A DNA stretch of 64,000 nt. Origin: Thiohalocapsa sp. GTDB taxonomy: Bacteria > Pseudomonadota > Gammaproteobacteria > Chromatiales > Chromatiaceae. Position 1 is the first letter of the stretch; every line of letters begins with the position of its first letter. Shown here in pieces: positions 56,138 through 64,000 of the stretch. The DNA lies in the NCBI GenBank assembly GCA_028277725.1, contig JANQFX010000024.1:1-64000 (forward strand), written 5' to 3'. The position numbers were made by a program, and so were the translations under genes. The notes under the pieces are model-generated. The model saw only the letters and a list, made by a program, of their open reading frames with translations, made no database searches and was not told the DNA's origin.

Positions 56138-57585
56138 TGCAGCACCTCGCCGACCAGTCGATACAGGGGGTCCGCCCACAGGAACAGCGCCAGGCAGCCG
56201 GCGGAGGTGATGCCGATGGCGATCAGGCTGGGCAGGGGCGCCTCCTTGACGCCGGTGGCGGGCGCCGCGGGCGCGACGAAGAAGCCGCGCACCGGGATGC
56301 TCACCAGGTAGGCGATGTTGAGCAGCGAGCTGATCAGGAGCACCGCGGTGAGCATCCACAGGCCGGTGTCGAGCGTGCCCTGCACCAGCCACCACTTGCT
56401 CCAGGTGCCGCCGAAGGGCGGCAGGCCGACGATGGACAGGGCCCCGATGAGGAAGGCCAGCATGGTGAGCGGCATGGTGCGGCCGAGGCCGTCCAGCTCG
56501 CTGACCCGGGTCTTGTGCGCCGCCACCATGATGGCGCCGGCGCAGAAGAAGAGCGTGATCTTGCCGAAGGCGTGCATCACCACGTGCATGCCGCCGCCGA
56601 CGACGCCGGCGGCGACGCCGAGCATGGCGCCGAGGATGATGTAGCTGAGCTGGCTGATGGTGGAGTAGGCGAGCCGCGCCTTCAGGTTGTCCTTGGTCAT
56701 GGCCACCAGCGAACCCAGCAGGATGGTCAGCGCCGCCAGGGCGGCCAGCCAGTCGGCGGCCGCGAGGTCCGCGATGGTGTCGATGCCGAACAGGTAGACG
56801 GCGACCTTGAGGATGGTGAAGACGCCGGCCTTGACCACCGCCACCGCATGCAGCAAGGCCGACACCGGCGTGGGCGCCACCATGGCCGCCGGCAACCAGC
56901 GGTGGAAGGGCATGATGGCCGCCTTGCCGGTGCCGATGACGAACAACACCAACAGGGTGCCGAGCACGAGACCGCTCTCGTCGCCGAAGACGCCGCCCGG
57001 CGTGAAGTCCAGGGTGCCGATGAGCGACCAGGTCCAGAGCATCGCCAGCAGCAGGAAGACGATGGAGGTGCCCATCAACAGCCCGAGGTAGACCCGGCCG
57101 GCGCGCTTGGCCGCATCGGTGCCGGCGTGGGTCACCAACGGATAGGTAGAGACCGTCAGCACCTCGTAGAACACGAACAGCGTGAACATGTTGTCGGCCA
57201 GCGCGATGCCCATGGCGGCGCTGATGGACACGGCGAAGGCGGCGTAGAAGCGGGTCTGGTTCTGCTCGTGGTGGGCGCGCATGTAGCCGATGGCATAGAG
57301 CGAGGTCACCGGCCACAGGAAGCTCGCCACCAGCGCGAACATGAGCCCCAAGGGCTCCGCGGAGAAGGCGATGGGCAGCCCTTCGATGGGCTCGGCCAAC
57401 AGTAACCGGGGTGCGTCCATCCAGTCCGGGGATAGGCCGAGCATGGCCACCAGCAGGAAGAGCCCGATTCCCGAGGCCACGGTGATGGTCTCGCGCAGGT
57501 TCGGGCGGCGGCCGAAGGCCACCACGCCCACCGTCGTGGCCAGCGGCAACAGCAGGATCAGCGCCATGAGCAGCGTCGGGGTCAC
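56134..57585 (-). CDS. Mrp/NuoL-type antiporter subunit D paralogue (second)
   Basis: The 483-residue polytopic protein has the antiporter residues Glu141 (FTLFVFYEVLTVSTYPLV) and Lys221 (IGTGKAAIMPFHRWLPAAMVAPTPVSALLHA). The conserved histidine region VVMHAFGKITLFFCAGAI and GLPPFGGTWSKWWLVQG are also present. It overlaps both neighbours by four bases. Together with the other two D-type genes it gives the complex three ion-channel-like subunits. Confidence 0.92.
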   Translation of the reverse strand: MTPTLLMALILLLPLATTVGVVAFGRRPNLRETITVASGIGLFLLVAMLGLSPDWMDAPRLLLAEPIEGLPIAFSAEPLGLMFALVASFLWPVTSLYAIGYMRAHHEQNQTRFYAAFAVSISAAMGIALADNMFTLFVFYEVLTVSTYPLVTHAGTDAAKRAGRVYLGLLMGTSIVFLLLAMLWTWSLIGTLDFTPGGVFGDESGLVLGTLLVLFVIGTGKAAIMPFHRWLPAAMVAPTPVSALLHAVAVVKAGVFTILKVAVYLFGIDTIADLAAADWLAALAALTILLGSLVAMTKDNLKARLAYSTISQLSYIILGAMLGVAAGVVGGGMHVVMHAFGKITLFFCAGAIMVAAHKTRVSELDGLGRTMPLTMLAFLIGALSIVGLPPFGGTWSKWWLVQGTLDTGLWMLTAVLLISSLLNIAYLVSIPVRGFFVAPAAPATGVKEAPLPSLIAIGITSAGCLALFLWADPLYRLVGEVLQ

Positions 57586-59081
57586 TGGGCGCCCCCCATC
57601 GGTGCCGTACCCATCAACAGGGCGGCGGCGCGTTCGGCGCTACCGACGCTCAGGTGCGTCGCGATGCCGAAGTAGATGTTCGCGATCACGAGGAGCCACA
57701 CCGGAATGAGCATGGACAAGGGCGCCTCCGAGACCGGCGGTGCGCTCGCCGGCCGTGGGCGCAGGTAGGCCACCTCCAGCACGCGCCAGACGTAGATCAG
57801 CGCCAGCACCGAGCCGATCAGCACCACCAGGGCCAGCGGCCACCAGCCGTGTTCCAACACGGCGATGACCAGGTACCACTTGCTGATGAAGCCGACGGTG
57901 GGCGGCACGCCGATCAGACTCAGGCCACCGACGACCACGGCCGCCATGGTCCAGGGCATGTGCCAGCCGAGGCCGGAGAGGTCGTTCAGCCGCACGCTGC
58001 CGAGTCGATAGACCACGGCACCGAGGGCGAGGAAGAGCGCGCCCTTCATCAGGGCGTGATTGAACATGTGCAGCACTGCCGCGGTCACGCCGGCGGTGGT
58101 CGCGATGGCGATGCCGAGCACCATGTAGCCGATCTGCGCGACGCTGGAGTAGGCCAACATGCGCTTCACGTTGTCCTGGTAGATGGCCACCAGGGAGCCG
58201 GACAGGATGCCGAGCACGCCGAGCACCATCAGGATCCACGCGAACGGCATTTCGTGGAGCGAGAAGTCGACACCGAAGATGCCGAGCATGAAACGCAGCA
58301 TCACGTATAGCGCGACCTTGGTGGCCGTGGCGGCTAGGAATGCGCTGACGATGGATGGTGCGTAGGCGTAGGCGTTCGGCAGCCACAGGTGCAGCGGGAA
58401 CATGGCCAGCTTGAGGCCGATGCCGACGGTCAGGAAGGCGAAGCCGGCGCGCACCGTATTGGTATCGGCCACCGCCGGCAGGCGCTCGGCCAGGTCCTGC
58501 ATGTTCAGCGTCCCCGTCATCATGTACAGGAAGCCGATACCGATCAGGATGAAGGTCGCGCCGATGGTGCCCATCACCAGATACTGGAAGGCCGCGTTCA
58601 GGGCGCGCCGGTCCCGGCCCATGCTGATCAGCGCATAGGAGGCGAGGGACGAAATCTCAAGGAAGACGAAGACGTTGAAGGCGTCCCCGGTGGCGACGAT
58701 GCCGAGCAGGCCCGCCAGCGCCAGCAGGAAGGCCGCGTAGAAGCGGGCGATGCGATCCGTCGGAATCTCATGCTCGACGCTCGCCTTGGCGAAGTCGAGC
58801 ACCGCCGCGGCCATGGCGCTGACGATAAGCAGCACGAAGGCGCCGAGCAGGTCGATACGGTATTCGATGCCCCAGGGCGCCGCCCAGCCGCCGAGTTCAT
58901 AGCTGATGACGCTGCCGTCGAGCACCTGGCTGAGTAGGGCGATGGCGCAGAACAGGCTCGAGAAGGCGGCGATCAGGGCCACAAGCCACGCCAGGCGCGG
59001 GCGGTCCAACAGCACGCAGATCGGCGCCGCCATCAGCGGCACGATCACGATCAGGACCGGCAGGTGCTCCAGGAAGCTCAA
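57582..59081 (-). CDS. mrpD: Na+/H+ antiporter subunit D (MrpD/MnhD)
   Basis: The 499-residue polytopic subunit has Glu142 (FNVFVFLEISSLASYALIS), Lys224 (GIGLKLAMFPLHLWLPNAYAYAPS read in two parts), and the helix HMFNHALMKGALFLALGAV. It directly follows MrpC, the canonical Mrp order. It is the D-type gene most like classical MrpD. Overlaps of four bases on both sides indicate tight translational coupling. Confidence 0.93.
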   Translation of the reverse strand: MSFLEHLPVLIVIVPLMAAPICVLLDRPRLAWLVALIAAFSSLFCAIALLSQVLDGSVISYELGGWAAPWGIEYRIDLLGAFVLLIVSAMAAAVLDFAKASVEHEIPTDRIARFYAAFLLALAGLLGIVATGDAFNVFVFLEISSLASYALISMGRDRRALNAAFQYLVMGTIGATFILIGIGFLYMMTGTLNMQDLAERLPAVADTNTVRAGFAFLTVGIGLKLAMFPLHLWLPNAYAYAPSIVSAFLAATATKVALYVMLRFMLGIFGVDFSLHEMPFAWILMVLGVLGILSGSLVAIYQDNVKRMLAYSSVAQIGYMVLGIAIATTAGVTAAVLHMFNHALMKGALFLALGAVVYRLGSVRLNDLSGLGWHMPWTMAAVVVGGLSLIGVPPTVGFISKWYLVIAVLEHGWWPLALVVLIGSVLALIYVWRVLEVAYLRPRPASAPPVSEAPLSMLIPVWLLVIANIYFGIATHLSVGSAERAAALLMGTAPMGGAQ

Positions 59082-59506
59082 GACCGGGCGCTCCCGTTGG
59101 CGTCAGGTCCCGTGTCCTTGCTGGAGTCCTGCGCTGTGTCGTCCGGCCACTCCTCGGCGTCGTCCTGGGCCTGGATATCGTCCTCTTCCACGGTTCCGTA
59201 GGCCTCCTGGATGCGCACCACCAGGGCCAGACCAACCGCCGTGGTGGCCACGCCGACCACGATGGCGGTGAGGATCAGGACGTGCGGCAGCGGGTTGGAG
59301 TAGACCTCGACTCCGTCGGTGAGGATGGGCGCGTTGCCGCCGGCCACCTTGCCCATCGAGATATAGAAGATGAACACGGAGGTCTGGAACAGGCCGAGAC
59401 CGACCAGCTTCTTGACCAGGTTGCCCTGGGAGATGACGACGTAGAAGCCGGCCATCATCAGGAAGATGGCGATGAAGTCGTTGTACAGGCCGGGCAGTCC
59501 GTTCAT
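59078..59506 (-). CDS. mrpC: Na+/H+ antiporter subunit C (MrpC/MnhC, NuoK-like)
   Basis: The 142-residue NuoK-like subunit has three membrane helices (about 7-25, 31-48 and 70-93): FLMMAGFYVVISQGNLVKKLVGLGLFQTSV read in parts, then PLPHVLILTAIVVGVATTAVGLAL. An acidic hydrophilic tail of about 45 residues is longer than in many MrpC proteins. It overlaps both neighbours by four bases. Confidence 0.93.
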   Translation of the reverse strand: MNGLPGLYNDFIAIFLMMAGFYVVISQGNLVKKLVGLGLFQTSVFIFYISMGKVAGGNAPILTDGVEVYSNPLPHVLILTAIVVGVATTAVGLALVVRIQEAYGTVEEDDIQAQDDAEEWPDDTAQDSSKDTGPDANGSARS

Positions 59507-60474
59507 CGGATACGACTCCGGCCCGAGAACGCGAAGAAGATCGCGAGAATGATCGAGAACACCGTGATACCCACGCCCAATTCCACCAACAACACACCCA
59601 GGTGCTGGCCATGGACCGGGTCGTGGGAGAGCACGCTGTAGTCCAGGAAGGCCTTGCCGCCGAGTAGTGAGATCACGCCGACGCCGCCGTAGATCAGGAC
59701 CCCAAGCGCGGCCAGTCGGTGCAGCCAGCGCGGCGGCATCACCAGACGCGCGTTGCCGTCGCCGAACACCAGGTCGTAGAGCACGAATCCGGTGGCGAAG
59801 ATCACGCCGGCCTGGAAGCCACCTCCGGCGCCGTAGTCGCCGTGAAACTGCACATAGAGTGCGTACAGCAGGATCAGCGGGATCAGGATCTTCACCAGCA
59901 CCCGCAGCACCAGCTGATCGCCGATGGCGGTGCGGCCGGGTTTGGTGTCGGGGTTCTCCTGGATGCCGAGCAACAGCAGCACCGCGAGTCCGGCGGTGAA
60001 GATGACGACCGTTTCCCCGAACGTGTCATAGCCGCGGTAGCTCGCCAGCACGGCCGTGACCATATTCGGCATCCCGACCTCTACCGGCCCCTGTTCGATG
60101 TAGCGCGGTGCCACGTGTTGGTGGACCGGAGCCTGCGCGTCACCCAGCATTGGTGCGTCCAGCGTGCCGTACACCAGCGCGGCGCCGGTGATGCCGACGA
60201 CCAGCAACGGCAGCAGGGGGCTGTGCCGGGGTATCTTCTCCCAGCGCGTGGTCAGCCTCAGGCTGGAGAGCATCAGCACCGTGGTGACGCCTGCGCCGAC
60301 GGCGGCCTCGGTGAAGGCCACATCCACCGCGTCCAGGTCCATGAATAGCGTCGCGGTCATGAAGCTATAGATACCGAACAGCATCACGACCGCGAACAGG
60401 TCGCGGAGTTTGATCGAAGCAATGGCGATCAGCACCAGGAAGCCGAGCAGGACGACGTCGATTAGGCCTTCGAT
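59503..60474 (-). CDS. Fused MbhD/MbhE/MrpB-like antiporter subunit
   Basis: A protein of about 323 residues joins three units usually separate or found as the MrpA C-terminus plus MrpB. The DUF4040/MbhD-like part (to about 75, DLFAVVMLFGIYSFM, VDVAFTEAAVGAGVTTVLML) is followed by an MbhE-like part (about 90-170, NMVTAVLASYRGYDTFGETV). The C-terminal part is MnhB (about 185-323, YVQFHGDYGAGGGFQAGVI, HLGVLLVELGVGITVFSIIL). No ATG, GTG or TTG lies near the expected N-terminus. GGAGGAGGA is followed six bases later by ATC (60472-60474), which aligns with the expected Met of MIE-type relatives. A downstream GTG would cut TM1. The start is therefore provisional. Confidence 0.85.
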   Translation of the reverse strand: MEGLIDVVLLGFLVLIAIASIKLRDLFAVVMLFGIYSFMTATLFMDLDAVDVAFTEAAVGAGVTTVLMLSSLRLTTRWEKIPRHSPLLPLLVVGITGAALVYGTLDAPMLGDAQAPVHQHVAPRYIEQGPVEVGMPNMVTAVLASYRGYDTFGETVVIFTAGLAVLLLLGIQENPDTKPGRTAIGDQLVLRVLVKILIPLILLYALYVQFHGDYGAGGGFQAGVIFATGFVLYDLVFGDGNARLVMPPRWLHRLAALGVLIYGGVGVISLLGGKAFLDYSVLSHDPVHGQHLGVLLVELGVGITVFSIILAIFFAFSGRSRIR

Positions 60475-60821
60475 GACGAATCCTCCTCCGCGTGACCGTC
60501 CTGTTCCGACGGGTTGCTCAGGTCGCCGAGCCGGGGTTGATGGCCGCCGTGCAACGCGGCCTTCGCCATCGCGTGGGTCGCGGTGGGGTTGGTGGCGAGG
60601 ATCAGCACCAGGATCATCAGGACTTTGAACAGGTCCAGGGACCAGTCCATCTGCAACATCAGGCCGATCAGGAGCAGGGGCGCGGCGATGGTCTCGGTGA
60701 GGCCCGCGGCATGCACCCGTGAGAAGAAGTCCGGCATCCGCAGCAGTCCGACGCCGCCGGTGAGGCACAGGGCCCCGCCGACGACCAGGCAGGCGGTGCT
60801 GGTCAGTTCCAGTAGACTCAA
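60462..60821 (-). CDS. mrpG: Na+/H+ antiporter subunit G (MrpG/MnhG)
   Basis: The 119-residue protein has three membrane helices (about 5-27, 43-58 and 65-82) and the MrpG pattern GGVGLLRMPDFFSRVHAAGLTET, read in parts, followed by NPTATHAMAKAAL. Its C-terminal acidic tail (AEEDSSSKA) overlaps the start region of the fused B subunit by about 13 bases; its start overlaps MrpF by four. Confidence 0.93.
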   Translation of the reverse strand: MSLLELTSTACLVVGGALCLTGGVGLLRMPDFFSRVHAAGLTETIAAPLLLIGLMLQMDWSLDLFKVLMILVLILATNPTATHAMAKAALHGGHQPRLGDLSNPSEQDGHAEEDSSSKA

Positions 60822-61117
60822 GACGCACCTCCGTCGTCACCCGGGCCTTGGCTCATGTCCCTGTACTCGAAGAAGCGCATGACGGCGATGGTGCTGACGA
60901 AGTTGACCAGCGCGTAGAGCAGCGCGATATCCAGGAAGCTGTGCCAGTCCAGCATGTAGCCGCCGAGCGCGATCAGCAGCACCGTCTTGGTGCCGAACAG
61001 GTTGGCCGCGAGCATGCGGTCGTAGGCGCTCGGCCCCTCGAAGGCGCGGATCAGCGCCAGGACCATGGTCACCATGACCGCGAGGATGGCAGCGCCCAGC
61101 GCCATGTCAGAGTCCAA
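60818..61117 (-). CDS. mrpF: Na+/H+ antiporter subunit F (MrpF/MnhF)
   Basis: The 99-residue three-helix protein has the MrpF signature RAFEGPSAYDRMLAANLFGTK and a final helix DIALLYALVNFVSTIAVMRF. The start could be Met1 (61117) or Met5 (61105). It overlaps MrpE by several bases. Confidence 0.92.
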   Translation of the reverse strand: MDSDMALGAAILAVMVTMVLALIRAFEGPSAYDRMLAANLFGTKTVLLIALGGYMLDWHSFLDIALLYALVNFVSTIAVMRFFEYRDMSQGPGDDGGAS

Positions 61118-61589
61118 GCTTCCGGACCCGGCGCTCCATCTCGCCCTCGCGCAGTTCGTCGAGCCCTTCCTGGGATACGGCGTGGATCATGAAGTGATCC
61201 TCATGCACGTCTGTGGTCAGGGTGCCGGGGGTGAGGGTGATGGAGTTGGCGTAGAGGGTCTTCTCGACCGGAGTCTCGACACTGGTGTCGAGGCGGTCCC
61301 AGACCGGCCGAATGGGCAGCTTCGGGTTCCAGACCCGCAGGGCGAGGTCCACATTGGCCTTGATGACGCTCCAGAGCAGCCAGAGTAGGTAGCCGGCGAG
61401 GCCGAATGTGGGCCAGACGCGCACCGGCTCTCCGTCGACACGATCCATGCGCCGGATGAGCCAGATCACCAGCAGCACGGACACCGCACCGAGCATCAGG
61501 AGCAGCGCCGTGAAGTGGCCGGAGAGCAGGAGCCAGAAGACCGCCAGCACAGCCAGGATTCGGGCGTTATGCACGCTGAGATACTGCAT
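61107..61589 (-). CDS. mrpE: Na+/H+ antiporter subunit E (MrpE/MnhE), first gene of the operon
   Basis: The 160-residue protein has two N-terminal membrane helices (about 10-45), then a cytoplasmic domain with the MrpE pattern VIKANVDLALRVWNPKLPIRP and YANSITLTPGTLTTDVHEDHFMIHAV, read in parts. The ATG at 61589 (MQYLSVHNARILAVLAVFWL) begins at family similarity. The longer upstream frame is not credible. As the 5'-most gene it should carry the operon promoter just to its right. Confidence 0.92.
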   Translation of the reverse strand: MQYLSVHNARILAVLAVFWLLLSGHFTALLLMLGAVSVLLVIWLIRRMDRVDGEPVRVWPTFGLAGYLLWLLWSVIKANVDLALRVWNPKLPIRPVWDRLDTSVETPVEKTLYANSITLTPGTLTTDVHEDHFMIHAVSQEGLDELREGEMERRVRKLGL

Positions 61590-62513
61590 CCTGGTCGTCC
61601 GAATAAATGGTTTGAGCTTGGAGCGGAGCGGGTCAGAAGAAACCGGGCGTCGGAACGCCTGCCCTTGGCATTTGTGGGGCGGCAAGTTAGCCAGCCCAAG
61701 GGATCGGGTCAAGGCCGGATCGGCGGATCATCGCGTTCAGCCAGGAGCCCAACCTGGATTCGGAGCGTGATAACTTGCTGATTGCACTGAAACTATGCCG
61801 CGACGCCCTGGGAGCGTCATTCCAGCCTCGATACTCCGCCCAGACGCCCCGCATCGCAGCCAGTGCCCACTCCTACAGAAGACAGACGTCGCCGTAAGAG
61901 CGGCCTCCTACTGCGACACGCCGCCCAAAAGCATCGATTAAGGCATAGCTTAGGCGCGGCCGTTGGGAGTAACCTGCCCTGTCCGGACGCGCATGCCATT
62001 GCCAAGTCGCTCCCCACGGGCGCCCCAGGCGACCGCGGCCAGGCGAACGCCCGGTGCGTGAAGACCCGCTGCAGGACCGCGGCCTCGGGTGTTCGATCAG
62101 CGCAAATTTCCTAGACGCATGGGGGTTTGCGGGCGTCTTCGCCGATATTGACTATTGCGTGACAATGCTTGCGGCGTCCCTATGTCGCGGATAGTCTGCT
62201 GCACCGCACAAGAGGTCCGGGGCTCGGCGTCTCTGTAACCGCTGCCCGAATCCACCGGCAGCAAGGACGCCCCAGAGGCCGTTATCGGCCGCCTGACGAG
62301 GCGGTGCCGGCGAGGCAACGCCGGCGGAGCGTCCTGCGACGCAAGACCATGGGCGTCTGCCGGTCATCGCCGTCGCCGTCGCCCCAAGCGGCATACCGGC
62401 AGACGGAGCAGGTGATCGGCAACAGGCCGTCGATCAACGAATCGCGATTCACGCGGTCCCACTACTCGAGGCGTCCCGGAGTGGCCCGGGGCCGCCGTTC
62501 GCTGAGGAATAGA
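61590..62513. other. Divergent intergenic region between the mrp operon and sdh
   Basis: About 920 bases between divergent operons, with no recognisable gene in either direction. Overlapping frames on both strands lack similarity. It should contain the mrpE and sdhC promoters; I see no clear terminator, tRNA or repeat. Confidence 0.45.
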
Positions 62514-62891
62514 ATGACTAAGAACCGACCGGTGTTCCTGGAGCTGCAGCGCATACGGCTGCCGATTCCGGGTGTCGTCTCCATCCTGCACCGAGTCAGC
62601 GGCGTGCTGATGGTGCTGTCCATTCCGGTGTTCACGGCGCTCTTCGCGCAGGCGCTGACCGGGCCCGAGGGCTTCGCGGCCAGCGCGGAATTCCTCGGTC
62701 ATCCGCTTGTCATGGTTGCGTTGCTGGTGCTGGCGTGGGGTGTGCTGCATCACCTGATCGCGGGCATCCGCTATCTGCTCATCGACTTGGGCTGGGGCGT
62801 GGACCTGCCGACGGCGCGACGCACGGCCTGGGGCGCACTCTTCTCCGCGCTGGTGGTGACCCTAGTGGTCGCCGGGGGGATGGTGCTATGA
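62514..62891 (+). CDS. sdhC: Succinate dehydrogenase cytochrome b556 subunit
   Basis: The 125-residue membrane subunit starts MTKNRPVFLELQRIRLPIPG. It has the SdhC signature SILHRVSGVLMVLSIPVF (His/Arg near the quinone site and Ser27-equivalent) and a heme-ligand histidine in the second helix region GVLHHLIAGIRYLLID. TGAGGAA precedes the ATG at 62514. Its stop overlaps the sdhD start (ATGA). Confidence 0.95.
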   Translation: MTKNRPVFLELQRIRLPIPGVVSILHRVSGVLMVLSIPVFTALFAQALTGPEGFAASAEFLGHPLVMVALLVLAWGVLHHLIAGIRYLLIDLGWGVDLPTARRTAWGALFSALVVTLVVAGGMVL

Positions 62892-63232
62892 GCAGGCGCG
62901 CATCCGGTCTAAAGGCCTGGTTCCTGCAGCGGGTCACCTCCGTCTACATCGCGCTGTTCGGCGGCTACGTGCTGTTGAAGCTTGTGCTGTCGCCGCCCGC
63001 GGACCACGCGGCGCTGGCGGCCTGGGTGTCCGCCCCCTGGGTGGCAGTCGGGCTACTGTTGCTGATCCCGCTATTGCTGCTGCACGCGTGGGTCGGCATC
63101 CGTGACGTCTTTATGGACTACATGAAGCCCATCGCCGTGCGGGCCACGGCCATGACGCTGGTGGGATTCGTTTTTCTCGCCTCCGGGCTTTGGGCGGCGC
63201 AGGCGATCATCGCCGTTCGCGCGTTTCAGTGA
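62888..63232 (+). CDS. sdhD: Succinate dehydrogenase membrane anchor subunit
   Basis: The 114-residue three-helix anchor opens MSRRASGLKAWFLQRVTSVY, with the conserved RVTSVYIALF. LLLLHAWVGIRDVFMDYMKP carries the candidate heme-ligand histidine and the quinone-site Asp-Tyr. It overlaps sdhC by four bases and is followed 21 bases later by sdhA. Confidence 0.94.
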   Translation: MSRRASGLKAWFLQRVTSVYIALFGGYVLLKLVLSPPADHAALAAWVSAPWVAVGLLLLIPLLLLHAWVGIRDVFMDYMKPIAVRATAMTLVGFVFLASGLWAAQAIIAVRAFQ

Positions 63233-63253
63233 GAGTTGCCGGAGGCTGAACAG

Positions 63254-64000
63254 ATGTCCATTCCACATCGCAAATTCGACGCGCTCATCATCGGTGCCGG
63301 CGGTGCCGGCCTGAACGCGGCGTTGCGACTCGCCAGCACCGGTCTGCGGGTGGCTGTCGTGTCCAAGGTGTTCCCAACCCGCTCGCACACCGTCGCGGCC
63401 CAGGGCGGCGTCAACGCGGCGCTGGCCAACGTGCTGCCGGACGACTGGCACTGGCACATGTTCGACACCGTCAAGGGCTCGGATTACCTGGGCGACCAGG
63501 ACGCCATCGAGTACATGTGCCGCGAGGCCATCCCGACCGTCTATGAGCTGGAGCACGCCGGCGTGCCCTTCTCGCGCATCGACGACGGGCGCATCTATCA
63601 GCGCGCCTTCGGCGGTCAGAGCCAGAACTTCGGCGGCGACCAGGCGGCCCGCACCTGCGCGGCGGCGGACCGCACCGGTCACGCCATCCTACACACGCTC
63701 TACCAGCAGAACGTTCGTGCGCGCACCCACTTCTTCGATGAGTACTTCGCCGTCGACCTGATCCGGGACGAGGAGGGCGCGGCCCTCGGCGCCCTGGTGC
63801 TGGAGATCGAGAGCGGCGAGCCGCTGGTCATCGAGGCCAAGGCGACGCTGCTCGCCACCGGCGGCCACGGCCAGGTGTTCCGCACCACCACCAATGCCTT
63901 CATCAACACCGGTGACGGCATGGCCATGGCGCTGCGGGCCGGCGTGCCGCTGATGGACATGGAGTTCTATCAGTTCCATCCGACCGGCGTCGCCGGCAAG
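63254..64000 (+). CDS. sdhA: Succinate dehydrogenase flavoprotein subunit (3' end outside window)
   Basis: The first 249 codons are present. FAD-binding motif GAGGAG is at 14-19. [12 protein letters not shown] contains His45, the site of covalent FAD attachment, and [26 protein letters not shown] is the usual substrate-side segment (read in parts). The frame reaches [14 protein letters not shown] at the window edge without interruption. AGGCTGAACAG precedes the ATG at 63254. sdhB is expected beyond the window. Confidence 0.97.
   Translation, partial: MSIPHRKFDALIIGAGGAGLNAALRLASTGLRVAVVSKVFPTRSHTVAAQGGVNAALANVLPDDWHWHMFDTVKGSDYLGDQDAIEYMCREAIPTVYELEHAGVPFSRIDDGRIYQRAFGGQSQNFGGDQAARTCAAADRTGHAILHTLYQQNVRARTHFFDEYFAVDLIRDEEGAALGALVLEIESGEPLVIEAKATLLATGGHGQVFRTTTNAFINTGDGMAMALRAGVPLMDMEFYQFHPTGVAGK

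Overview
The window is a 64 kb piece of a GC-rich chromosome, almost certainly gammaproteobacterial. The evidence is gene order: thrS-infC-rpmI-rplT-pheS-pheT-ihfA-merR-tRNA-Pro, nadB divergent from rpoE-rseA-rseB-rseC-mucD, and lepA-lepB-DUF4845-rnc-era-recO-pdxJ. The sequence alone does not fix a genus. A lone hypF implies a [NiFe] hydrogenase elsewhere in the genome. A Mrp-type antiporter operon and several Na+-coupled transporter families would suit a marine, saline or alkaline habitat, but that is inference.

Layout. 1-6.9 kb is a worn region: modular palindromic repeats, a frameshifted DUF1254/DUF1214 gene, an intact DUF502 membrane protein, a MscK-type channel gene with several lesions, a SYLF-domain protein and a stub of a Phd-type antitoxin. 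7-17.4 kb is a housekeeping block: an AspT/YidE transporter, tRNA-Val, threonyl- and phenylalanyl-tRNA synthetases, IF3 (apparently started from AUC), L35, L20, IHF-alpha, a MerR regulator and tRNA-Pro. 17.4-21.6 kb holds hypF and nadB. 22-33.7 kb holds the sigma-E envelope-stress operon followed by lepA, signal peptidase, RNase III, Era, RecO and PdxJ. 34-38.3 kb holds gpmI, a small membrane protein, a GlgC-family protein that has lost its catalytic signatures, and an endonuclease III relative.

38.5-53.9 kb is accessory: a sodium:solute symporter, a partly decayed block (truncated sulfotransferase, LysE exporter, internally deleted GNAT), an RND efflux pump with its adaptor, a GltS glutamate symporter, and then the most unusual segment, about 48.9-50.9 kb. 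That segment has AT-richer genes on the minus strand: a nucleotidyltransferase-like DUF4269 protein, an integron-type attC site containing its stop codon, and a 321-residue protein with a HEPN-like R-x4-H motif. The second gene's own 3' recombination site looks interrupted by the 3' end of a group II intron, which in turn abuts a nested palindromic element. No integrase is in view, so it resembles an orphan (integrase-less) cassette cluster. A Uma2-family protein and cobyric acid synthase follow.

54.1-61.6 kb is one tightly overlapping minus-strand Mrp-type cation/proton antiporter operon (E, F, G, a fused MbhD/MbhE/MrpB-like subunit, C and three D-type subunits, plus a small membrane protein; no full-length MrpA). 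The window ends in the succinate dehydrogenase operon (sdhC, sdhD, and sdhA cut by the window edge).

Starts were moved inward from the longest reading frame wherever homology, signal peptides or a ribosome binding site favoured it. Gene functions rest on recognition of family motifs, not on database searches.
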